DNA from: Cudoniella acicularis
Lineage: Eukaryota; Ascomycota; Leotiomycetes; Helotiales; Helotiaceae
Assembly: GCA_013054445.1 (NCBI GenBank)
Contig: JAAMPI010000102.1
Coordinates: forward strand, 1-64,000
Direction: 5' to 3'
DNA: 64,000 nt
Shown: positions 33,937 to 43,946 of the stretch, in pieces
Numbering within the stretch: position 1 is the first letter of the stretch
How the letters are laid out: every line of letters starts with the position of its first letter
Translations under genes and position numbers: made by a program
The notes under the pieces: model-generated
Seen by the model: only the letters and a program-made list of their open reading frames with translations
Databases searched by the model: none
Told to the model about the DNA's origin: nothing

Positions 33937-36900
33937 TCAAGTCCTGTATAGTCCAGCCATTCCTTCGTCTATGAGATGCCCGCCTAAAGACCAGATACCC
34001 TGGAAATGCTTGAGCAATTCCTCCCTTTCTCGCAGCAGTTTTTCAATATTTTTGTGCCCACGATCAATAGCTATATCCAATGGCGTCTTTCCCTTATCAG
34101 TAGTAGCGGCCACATCAGCACCCTTGTCAATCAGGAGCTTAATAATAGTTTCGTACCCTATATAGCAAGCCGCATGAAGTGCTGTCCATCCGTCATCATT
34201 AGTAGCGGCTATATCAGCACCGTTGTCAAGCAGAAGCTTTACAATCCCTTCGTGCCCTTCTGCGGTAGCTCTATGAAGTGCTGTCGATCCCCATCCAGCA
34301 GCCACATTAGCACCGTTGTCAAGCAGAAGCTTTACAACCCCTTCGTGCCCTTTCTCGGCAGCTCTATNNAGTGCTGNCCATCCCNAACTATCAGTAGCGG
34401 CTATATCAGCACCGTTGTCAAGCAGAAGCTTTACAATCCCTTCGTGCCCTTCCGTGGTAGCTCTATGAAGTGCTGTCCGTCTCCAACTATCAGTAGCGGC
34501 TATATCAGCACCGTTGTCAAGCAGAAGCTTTACAATTCCTTCGTGTCCTTTCTCGGCAGCTCTATGAAGTGCTGTCCATCTGAAAATATCAGTAGCGGCC
34601 ACATTAGCACCCTTGTCAAGCAGGAGCTTTGTAATAGTTTCGTGCCCTTCCTCGGCAGCTCTATGAAGTGCCGTCCATCCCTCATCATCAACAGTGGCCA
34701 CATCAGCGCCTTTGTCAAGCAGGAGGTTTATAACCCCTTCGTGCCCTTTTTGGCTAGCTAAATGAAGTGCTGTCCATCCGTCATAATAAGTAGCGGCAAC
34801 ATCAGCACTATAGTCTAGCAGGAGCTTTATAATAGGCTCGTTCCCGGCTCCAGCAGCACTATGAAGTGCTGTCAATCCCTCATCATCAGCGGCGGTTATA
34901 TCAGCACCGTTGTCAAGTAGAAGCTTTACAATCCCTTCGTGCCCTTCCTCGGCAGCTATATAAAGTGCCGTCGATCCGATATTATTAGTAGCGGCCATAT
35001 TAGCACCCTTGTCAAGCAGGAGCTTTGCAATAGTTTCGTGCCCTTCCTCGGCAGCTCTATGAAGTGCCGTCCATCCCTCATCATCAACAGTGGCCACATC
35101 AGCACCCTTGTCAAGGAGAAACTGTGTAATTTCCAGGTGGCCGTTCCTAGCGGCCATATGAAGTGCAGTGTTCCTTCCGCCATTTTCGTATCTAACATCG
35201 GCGCCCTTTTCAACCAGAAGTTGGGTTGCCGAAAGATTGCCTTTACTCGCTAGTTTAAGAAGAATCTCTCTGGAGGAGATTCCTTCTCCGGTTACCGCTG
35301 CTCCTCGGTCAAGTAATAGCGACGTGATTTCCTCGTGCCTAGCAGCCATAGCCTTGTGCAAAGCCGCCCAGCCATCATCTGTCAAGGCGTTGATATCGGC
35401 TTTATTCTCAAGAAGTATTTGTATCGCAACGATATGGCCGTTCTTCGCAGCCACGTGCAGTGCAGTGATTCCATATTTCGCCTTTTGCCCTGCGTCGTAT
35501 CCATATTGCAGAAGAAATTGAAGCATTTCTCCGTCCCCTCTTCTCGCAGCGTCGAATATTGGAGTCTCTAGATACCCATTCGTCGCGTGAATGTCAGAGC
35601 CTTTAGCAAGCAGCATGCAAACAGCGTCTTTGTTCCCAGCGGCGGCAGCCTTGAACAGCGAAATTTCATCGCGCCCATCTCTTGCATGAAGGTATGCACC
35701 CAAGTCGACTAATGTCTCTATCATGCCAAGGTGTCCAGTTGTTGAAGCCAAATGCAGTGCTGTCTCTCCAAAAACATTAAAGAGATCAAGATCTGCTCCT
35801 CCATCTGATAAAATTTTGATGATGGGTAAGTTCCTTTTTGCAACAGCCAGGTGTAGAGGAGTATCGTCGCGTTTATTCGGCTTATTTATGTCTGCTCGCC
35901 GATCCAGAAGAAGATTCATTGTGGAGATATGTCCACATTCAACGGCTTGGTGGAGCGCTGTCGTACCACTTTCTGTCTCGGCATCGATATCTGCTCCAAG
36001 ATCGAGAAGTTCCGAAACTGTGCTGTCTTGTTGGTTTCGCGCGGCAATGAATAAGGGACTCCATCCATTCCGATCTTTAACAGAGACATTTTCCTCTTTA
36101 GACACCAGTTGCTTTAGAAGATCTGCGCAGCCGTTGTTGCTTGCCCAATGTAAAGAGCCCCATCCATCACCATTCTTGGTGGAAATCTGAGGCGATTTGC
36201 TCAACAGTGATTTCACTAGGGGCCTGTTTCCTTCTGCACAAGCAGTGTAGAGTTTTGCGTGCAATGTCGTAAGTTTCCATAAAAGTCTGCCTTCGAAACC
36301 TAGCCCGGTACTGGGATACGGTTTTTGGTAATTTGCTGCTTGATCCGCTAATAATCCCACTGAGTTTATTTTTGTCAGTTCACATTACATAGAATACCAA
36401 ATAATTTAACTGACCATATTCCAACTTCCAATTAGTTATCTCGAAAACGCTCTCTTCAATATCCCCGGAAACTTTGAAATCTTTGCATGCGGAGAAGAGT
36501 GCAATGATGGTGTCGTGCCAATCTTTCTGCACAGATTCGTTGCATAACCGGAAAGGTTCGACATCGTGAAGAACCGATGTAAAATATCCTAACCTGATCT
36601 CTGTGCCGATTGTGACCACACATAGGGTGAACATGATGGTCAAGATCTCGGTTTGATTGCTCTTCTTCCGCATAATCTTTTCGAGTTGTTGGAGGACCTT
36701 GATTATTGAGGCCTTCATGGCTTCTGCTATTGTTGCTGGAACCAGCGGAGAGGAAGTATTGTCGCCTTCGGTCACCAGATCACATAACTGGAGTGATGCT
36801 AGGAGGTACTCAAAAGCCGAGGAAAAGCAAATCTATACCGGTCAGGTAGCTCTTTCTATGAAGAAGGGGATTTAATATACGTCATCGTTGGTTATTGAAG

Positions 36901-37457
36901 CATCCTCCTCAATCAGATCAAGAAGGTAGGAATAGAGACCGGTTTTGATTATTCCCTTCGCACCGAGGACTTTCATAATTGATCTGGCCTCTTTGAGGAG
37001 CTCTAAAACAGAACTGGGCTCGTGTCTTTTTGTTGCGCCTGGATTGGGTAGCGATGGAAAATCTAAATCAGTTAAAATATGCTAAATTTAAAGCAAGGCT
37101 ATCATTACCAGGGAACAGAAAATCCGCTAGAATTGTCAGTTGCCCCCTTCGGCACCCTAAGTTTGGATGAAGCCCCCAGAATCCCGAGTTTCGTTGGCAC
37201 TCTTGGCAGATTCCTTCTCCATTGCACTGCGAGGGGTTAGCACGTGACTCTACGAATAAGGGGTTGCGGACCGGTTTTTTGAGGTAACGGCAACGCCAAC
37301 AGGCACCAGCACCCTTTTTCAAATCGTTCGCGCGTTTCGACACTTCGCCATATTTTCCTGAGCCCTGACGACGACCTGCACCGCCATATTGCACCCGTTT
37401 TGCGGGATTGCTCGAGTGAGTCGAGTCAACGAACTCGTATGTCCGTTTTTCGGCCAT
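33937..37457 (-). CDS. Cys-rich N-terminus plus 23 ankyrin repeats
   Basis: Four exons (37457-37109, 37062-36881, 36832-36415, 36359-33937) sum to 1123 codons in frame. The first 100 residues carry a Zn2Cys6-like cluster: CWRCRYLKKP, CNGEGICQEC and a later GCRRG, a spacing seen in some fungal DNA-binding-like proteins but not the standard C6 pattern. A helical middle domain (SSVLELLKEARSIMKVLG, AEAMKASIIKVLQQLEKIM) follows. The C-terminal 807 residues are 23 ankyrin repeats of 33 residues; numbers 12-22 are almost identical (GHEGIVKLLLDNGADI). One repeat is three residues short (AGWGSTALHRAT). N bases at 34368-34385 fall in repeat 20, probably where near-identical copies confused assembly. 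No NACHT or kinase domain is present. Ankyrin arrays bind proteins; the role here is unknown. Confidence 0.7.
34130..35110 (-). repeat. Homogenised 99-bp ankyrin-coding repeats
   Basis: About ten consecutive 99-bp units share long identical words such as GCAGAAGCTTTACAATCC, CTTCGTGCCCTT and GCTCTATGAAGTGCTGTCC (plus-strand spelling). Repeats outside this block diverge much more. Such near-identity at the DNA level points to recent unequal exchange or gene conversion, and it explains the ambiguous bases near 34370. Confidence 0.85.
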
Positions 37458-38351
37458 GTTAGCCAGCTCAATTGAACAATGCAACAAGAAAATTTGGAAC
37501 GATGCGGATAACAAGTTATTGATTGTTCTACAGTCTAAGTAGGCGGTCGAAATGGAAGGGTGGGGCCGCTTTTCAGTTTCAGCACAAGATCGGACCCGGG
37601 AACAATGTTTGACGCGTCTTACAGTATGCGGCGCAAGGTCAGCAAGAGATGCGCGGGGCAGTACCAGTGTTCGTTGGCACCTGTTGTAAGTGCTGCATCA
37701 CTTCACCTTGTAGTTGGTTGGCACCTTTCCCGTTTAAATTTTTGGGGGTGGTGTATAGGTGGCTGTACTAGCCAGCCTTGAAAAAAAAAAATACCGGCGC
37801 CCAGCTTCAAACCGCAGGCTATTCCCTTCTGGGTAGGCGGTTGAAATAAAATATTCTTGACGCCTCAAAATCCATCGACCGCCCGCTCGATCTGGTATAG
37901 CTTGGCAGTTGGGTTACACAGCATCATCACAGACATGTATCGGAATTCAGAACTGTGCCTCCACACAAGTCTATCTCTGCAGATTGATGTCGTCGACCGC
38001 CTGCCTCGAACTGAAGGCGGTTGCAGCAAATGTCCGCTACGATCTGCACTCCCATGAGCTCTACACAGCAAGAAGCAAGTCATCGTGTCCCCAACGATCG
38101 CCTATTCCTAGTTTGGTGGGCGGTACGAGATCAAAAAGTCTACCGCCTACCCAAGTTATGTTCGTGCGTTTGCGAGATTTAGACAATGGTCTTTGTGGCA
38201 GGCTCCTCTGTCAACGCCCAAACTCAATCCTTGTAACAAGGGAAATGTCGCGAATTCCTCTTCCTACTTATATCTATGATGTGGTCGTAAAATTCAAAAA
38301 GCTTTGAATCGCGACGGGCTACAATATTTTCCTCATGACCACTCTTTGCAC
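37458..38351. other. Divergent promoter interval
   Basis: It lies between the start of the ankyrin gene (minus) and the small single-pass gene (plus). Short ORFs only; an A11 run at 37781-37791. Nothing further is recognised. Confidence 0.35.
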
Positions 38352-38834
38352 ATGACGAATACTACGAGCCTCACCGGGACCCCCACCCCTTTGCCTGTTT
38401 CAATATCAGGCTTATCCCCCTGGGGTATAGAAGCAATCAGTGGGCTTGTCTTCGGGATTGTTATGTTTTTACTCGCACTGTATACTCTATGGCAAGGCCG
38501 TCGTCAATCCAATGACAATGGTGGTGGTTAGTTATCCAATATTCTTCTCGGCCGCTCCTAATTTGCGATAGACGAAGAAAGTGTGCCCGACGCTCAAGAG
38601 CTTCAAACCCTGGATCACTCACCCGAGGTATCAATGGCAAGTCTATCTCGATTCTCTGACCTAGTTCGGGAGAAATAGAGGACTGTTGCTAACAAGTCCC
38701 AGACAGTTCAACAACCCGACTCTGATGCGAGCCAAGATCTTGATAATCTTGATTTAGAAAGACGAGAAGCTTTTTCTACGAAACCTCAACCGCTGGCTCG
38801 AACGATTACGATCTCGATTCACGGCTATTCATAA
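38352..38834 (+). CDS. Small single-pass membrane protein
   Basis: Three exons (38352-38520, 38572-38627, 38703-38834) sum to 119 codons. The short external N-terminus is rich in Thr and Pro (TNTTSLTGTPTPLP). It is followed by the motif ISGLSPWGIEAISG and a transmembrane helix (LVFGIVMFLLALYTLWQ), a positive stop (GRRQSN) and an acidic, Gln/Ser-rich tail (VQQPDSDASQDLDNLDLE). I recall similar small fungal proteins with an ISGLSP motif before the helix; none has a known function. Both introns have clean GT-AG ends, and the second carries GCTAACAAG as a branch site. Confidence 0.6.
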
Positions 38835-40345
38835 ACGCGAATAATTTTCTCGACGGCTGGCGGGGAAATATAAATGGAAGGAAGCTCACAGCATCATGGG
38901 GACTGGACTTTGGAGAATCGGACTGAGATACACGCGGCTTGGAATATGAATTATTTCTCTTCGTCGGTATTTAGAAGGGGAAAATTGCTGGAATGAATTT
39001 ATTAGACCCGAAAATTTGTTTTAGTGAGAAAGAAGGATGTCGTTCTTGCTTTCTCATGTTATTTCCCTCGGCTTTCTTTTTGACATCTTTCTCCCGATTT
39101 TCCCAGGGGAATTCTCCTCATGAGATAGGCCAAGGCCAAGCAAGATCATTAAATTGGCTTATTTATGCGACCGTCTCCCATTTAAATTTGTCTTTATTTG
39201 CAGAAACAAACATGGTTTGTGGGTGAGTTTTTCTGGGGGGAGCCTATATTGTTGCCTCTCCCTACCGAATCCGTACCCCCACCCCTTTCTTTATCTCGCT
39301 AAGCACCCGATCCTGCCAACGTAGACTTGGGCAAGCATTGATTTTCCGTGTTGTTAAAAAAAATATGCGCATCTCTCATTTATCTAGAACAAAGACTTAT
39401 TTTAATAAATCATTTTGGGAAGAAAAGTGCAAGTAAGAAAAAAGATTTGGGGTCGTGAAGCGCGGGCGCAATGAATGCCAATTGGCGTTGTTTAAAATAC
39501 AGGGCATCACTTGCAAATTTGCAGCGGTCGGCGTGCTGTAAATTCGCGACCATAGCCTTTGGCTGTCGCATCGCGAGTTTACGACACAATTAATCACAAA
39601 TGAAACTATTATTTGAGAGCTATTTCGGATTTCAAAATTTTTTTTAAATGTCGTATTAATCAATGCAAGGACGAAATAACTAATACCAAAATTTTGTAGA
39701 TGCGCATAAAAGTCATTGCCCTAGAATCGCGAGGTGGTCAGAAACTCGGCGGCACAGATTCGCACGCAACACTTCAAGATATAAGCATGTTAAAAGAAAA
39801 AACAATCATTTCAAGGCGAATAAGATAAAATTAGAAGTATTTTTGCCGTGTTTTGGCTACTTAAATCTTGGATTAAATTTGTGGATCTTTAATTATTTTG
39901 AAGTGCTTTGTGCGACTTTGTGACGCCTACCGGCCACTTGCCGTAGGGAAAACTCACCAACTTTCAGGGTCCCACTCGCTACAATTCAGCAAGCAATCAC
40001 ATATTTCTTTCCCGCTTCCATTGAATTCTTGCGCAATGAGTACGGGCTCTTCCGCAATTGCGGTTTTCTAATTGAGATATAATTGTATGGCTTATAACAT
40101 CTTGGCACCCTGCTATCCGCTTTCACTCAGTTTTGGTACTGGCAGCTTTCCACATTGAGGATTTATTGCCACTCCTAATGCCAAGAGATTACTATTGATA
40201 CAAATGCACCAACTTGGCTTTCTAGAAGTCATTTCCCATTACTCCAATCCTATTCCAAGTGAATGTATACCATAAATGCCTTCATAATAGTCTCCCTGCG
40301 CCACCAACGAACACGCCATCACATAAGCCAAATTCCATGCCCATA
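38835..40345. other. Intergenic interval, nothing recognised
   Basis: AT-rich, with no ORF longer than 90 codons and no repeat termini seen. Confidence 0.4.
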
Positions 40346-42016
40346 TCATGCAATTTCCTTGATGGGTCGGACATTCGTGATCCTGCCGTTTTCCGAAGTT
40401 ATAATTTTGTCAATAACGGCCTGCTTCGCCTTCTTAATATCCTGCTCGGAGCCAACGAAGCCGATCTCGCCGGGGTCTTCGCCTGGGCAAGTCTGTTCAG
40501 TGACCTCGATCTTGCACTTCGTCATGAACTCAATGTCCCGAATAAGCTTGCCATTCATGTATTTGCAGAGGTAATTGGCTCCAGCACTGTTCACACCAAG
40601 GGTATCGTAAAATTTTCCATTCTTTCCACCGAGAGGAGCCAAGCTAACGAATTTGAAGGTCGGCATGTTGTCGCCAGCCCATCGGTTCTCTCCCTTAATA
40701 TAAAGGCCTTCACCAGTCTGGACTCGGAATTCATATGTGTCCCTGATGTAGCGATGGAAGCTCTGCTAACCCTTTGTCAATCCATTGGTGGTGGCGCTGC
40801 ACAATCCGGTGGACTCATTAATCTTTCCCTGCTCTGGACGCCATAGGTTAGACGGCACCATCCAGAATACTTCCTGGAGACTTTCACAGCCACCTCGACC
40901 GTTAAGAACACCACAGTTAGGGGAGTAGCTCAGTATATCTATGTAGAACGGTAAAGGGGTCAATGCCACCATCAATGCCGCAAGTACTCCCATCCCAGTC
41001 GCAGCAACTTCTGATACGATTTGAGCAGTGGATAGCAACGCGGGGCATGGGCAGGCGGGGTTCGAGGTCGAAGAGGTGAGCCAGAGTCGAGATACAAGTC
41101 TTCTCGCCAAAATAGAGGATATCCACCTTCGGGTTGAAGTAGATGTAGCACTCAGTCTTGGTCACGGTCTTAGTATCGAAACATCGCTTTTCGTAGACTT
41201 TCGATGCTTCAGATCGAGACTCGGAACAAGTTCGGAAGACGGCAGGTTTGCGGCAGGATTCGGGGCATGCACGTCTCCAGCCATGAGTACCACTCCTCAT
41301 GCATGGATTCAAGGTGTGGCCATTTCGGGTCGCGGGGCCATACTCGAGCTCAATGAGACGGGATTAGAGCAGGCGCAACTTCCAGATAGTGGAGCGAAGT
41401 TCATAAGGCAAGAACTTGAAAAGATGAAATTCCTTTGCCAGGCCCTGAGAAGTGCTATTAGTTGTGCTTAGGAAATTAGTAGGGCTATTGAGGTACTTAC
41501 TTGGGGAGCTTTCTCTTTGCACGCTCAAGTTCGATCTCATATTGAGACTTCGATGGCTTTTGTGGAGACTCCGTAGCAACCTTCATGCTGTCCAACTTAG
41601 CTTTAATAGTCGCCATAGCTCTATCGATACTACTCATTTGTGAATCTGATAGCAGAGTCTAGTAAAAGAATTGTCAGCCTCAAGAAGATATTGAGAAAAC
41701 ACAAATAATTACCTGTCTATTTGTATGCGATCTAATAGGAACAGCAAGTGGCGATATTGTGTTTGCAACTGGAATGTCTGAATCTGCAGTCCAATTCGGC
41801 TACGATGAAGGAATAGTAAGTACTTGACGTAGTCGCGTTGGCATTGGGATAGCATGCTCGACTTACAGTTGGTGCCTTGGCTGTTGTCATTCTCGGGTTT
41901 TGATCTTCTCCAGCTAAGCCATTGTCTGTGTGATTCTGGAGACCATTGCGGCGATTATTGCCTGTACTGTTGCGATAGCCATTGGCTCTGTTGCAGTTGT
42001 TGTTTCATGGCGCCAT
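40346..42016 (-). pseudogene. 2EXR protein with C-terminal KH-like domain, broken
   Basis: Exons 42016-41877, 41799-41713, 41658-41501 and from about 41455 onward join in frame. The N-terminus is Asn/Arg-rich and disordered. The 2EXR domain follows: FHLFKFLPYELRSTIWKL, then SRLIELEYG, FRTCSESRSEASKVYEKRCF and YIYFNPKVDILYFGE. A C-terminal part (TMPTFKF... to NGKLIRDIEFMTKCKIEV...GFVGSEQDIKKAKQAVIDKI) has the pattern of a KH RNA-binding domain, an unusual partner. Lesions: TGA at codon 4 (42007-42005), TAA after KLRLL (41364-41366), TAG before QSFHRYIRD (40766-40768) and a frame change around 40917-41110. All three stops are one C-to-T step from CGA, CAA and CAG. 2EXR proteins are an expanded fungal family without an established function. 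Confidence 0.65.
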
Positions 42017-42358
42017 TGTGATAAGGACTCGAGAGCACAGAATTGTTCAGAGAGAAACAGAAGCAAAGTAACTATAATCAGCAAAGGAAGAGGACAAGGC
42101 TGAGCTATAATGCGGACAAAGTTAATTCCAAAGTCAGTAGGTGATGACGAGTTTGTTTCGTTACAAGTTCGTACTAGAATTGTAGTTGGAAAATAGAAGG
42201 GAGGCGTTGCACTAAGTGCAAGGCAGTGACCGAAATCAAAAAGAGTTGGGCTAGTTGCCTAGCCAACATTATCTTATTCACAACTTACTGGTAGGAGTTC
42301 CCGGAACTTCATGTTATAGTAGCCTTTGAACTTGTTGAATTGAATTAGTATTCGATAT

Positions 42359-42594
42359 TGTTACAGCTCTGCAAAGGCACTAGGGCCCTGACGTCACGTA
42401 GGGACGTATTTGCAAGAAGTGCTATATTACGAAGAAACTAAGCTAAGGAGAGAAGAAGAGAGGTGGCCCCGAAAGGGCCTTATATACAGGAGGTGAGTCT
42501 AGCACGGACCAGGACACGTGACAAGGCAAGGGAAACGCGTCAAGTAAGGGGGACGCGTTAGGTAAGGAGGACGCGTCAGACCAGGTCTGTGACA
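42359..42594 (+). repeat. Solo LTR, copy 1 (236 bp)
   Basis: It begins TGTTACAGCTCTGC and ends GGTCTGTGACA. It is nearly identical to the copy at 49088-49284 but has about 39 bp more. The extra length is two additional units of an internal ACGCGT-containing minisatellite. Flanks GATAT and GTAAG do not match, so the target duplication is lost or the copy arose by recombination. No internal retrotransposon sequence adjoins. Confidence 0.75.
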
Positions 42595-42659
42595 GTAAGC
42601 TTACTAACTGCATAGGAAACATAGGAGAGAGAAAATTGATTCACAATACCCATAGACTC

Positions 42660-42865
42660 AGGATTAATTTTCTCTTTCGCTGGTTCCGTTTTAGTCTCTG
42701 GACGTGAGCAACTGCTGCTTTAACCTGAGCTGAGGGTGAGCATACCTGAGCTGAGGGTGAGCGTACCTGATCAGAGCCTGAGCATACCTGAACAAAACCT
42801 GAGCAGAACCTGAGCAGAGCCTGAGCATCCTGAGCACGCCTGAGTCAGCCTGTGCACCATAATAT
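42660..42865 (+). repeat. Inverted duplicate of MYND gene 3' end
   Basis: TTCGCTGGTTCCGTTTTAGTC, GGACGTGAGCAAC and CTTTAACCTGAG are matched in reverse orientation at 50650-50760. There they encode and follow the C-terminus of the MYND-type pseudogene (AGSVLVSGREQ...L, then stop). Downstream is a CCTGAGCA-rich tandem tract. Identity is roughly 85 percent by eye over about 95 bp. Confidence 0.65.
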
Positions 42866-43368
42866 GGAACCCATTTTGCCTCCTGTGTGCCCCGGCTATA
42901 GTTTCCTTACCGAAGTTTGCCCGGGAATCCGTTTCTACTCCCTTACAGGGTCCTGCCAAAGCAGATTTTGGATCCCTCTTGTCAAAGAGCAAATAACGGC
43001 TATAGAATTTCATCTAGCATGCTAATGGACCCATGGTTAGAAAGCCTGCGTATTACGCGGACGAGCAAGGTTCCCAAAAAAGTTCCCTTGAAAGCTGAGG
43101 TGATGAGATACTATACTGCCCAATGTGATTAATTGAGAGTGCGAGGCTGTAAAATTGTGAAATAGTAGAAGTTGAGATGTAACGTCTACACATATAAAGG
43201 GCACCTCTTCCCCTCCTCTTTCCTTTCTCTTTTATTAACTTCACAAGATTCTGCTATCTTATATGCTTTCTTAAGTAAGGTATCCTTTCTTCGACTTAAC
43301 CGTTCGCTTTTCTTTTGAGTTTGTCCCTTGTACATTTCACCCTCAAATCGGGATTAAGACCGTATTAG

Positions 43369-43555
43369 CAGTAGAAATCTACCAGTCATACCACTTTCTG
43401 GATTTCTCAGGGTAGAAATCTACTAGTGGAAATTTACCAGTCATACGCAATCCGTTTTCCTTCTTTCTGGATATTCTAAGGCTGGTAGAAATCTACTGGT
43501 CGAAATTTACTAGTTATATGCAACTTCTTTCTGGATATTTCTCAGGCTGGTAACT
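43369..43555. repeat. Imperfect 65-75-bp minisatellite
   Basis: Three units start GGTAGAAATCTACCAG/TAG and end with CTTTCTGGAT(A)TT(T)CT(C)AAGG. Each contains small inverted TAGAAATCTA-type words. The interval between the LTR copy and the regulator gene is otherwise repeat debris. Confidence 0.7.
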
Positions 43556-43946
43556 TAAATTATATCTTTTTTTAACTGACCTGCAGCCCAGGCAGGCCTT
43601 TTCGCTACTGTTTCCTCATCGGCGAGCTTCTCCGCCACGCGCTTAGATGCACGAGCTCCTTGCACCCTGGCCAACAATTACTCGTAAAAATTACATCAAT
43701 TGAGGCTGTGGTTGTAGAGATATAATACGGTTGATTATTTAATAAGAAGTAGGGTTCCAGAAATTAAAGTTGTGCGTGAAAATAAGCGATAAAACACTAG
43801 TTTATCGATATCGTTGTAGGCGAGCGTAATAGACTTCATTCATCCGTTCATCTCCGTACGTACCAGCAACTTACATCAGACAATATTTTCCTCAGCTTCC
43901 TCTCGGCAACTACGCAGGGCTGTGTTATATCTAGTCACCCGCTCTA

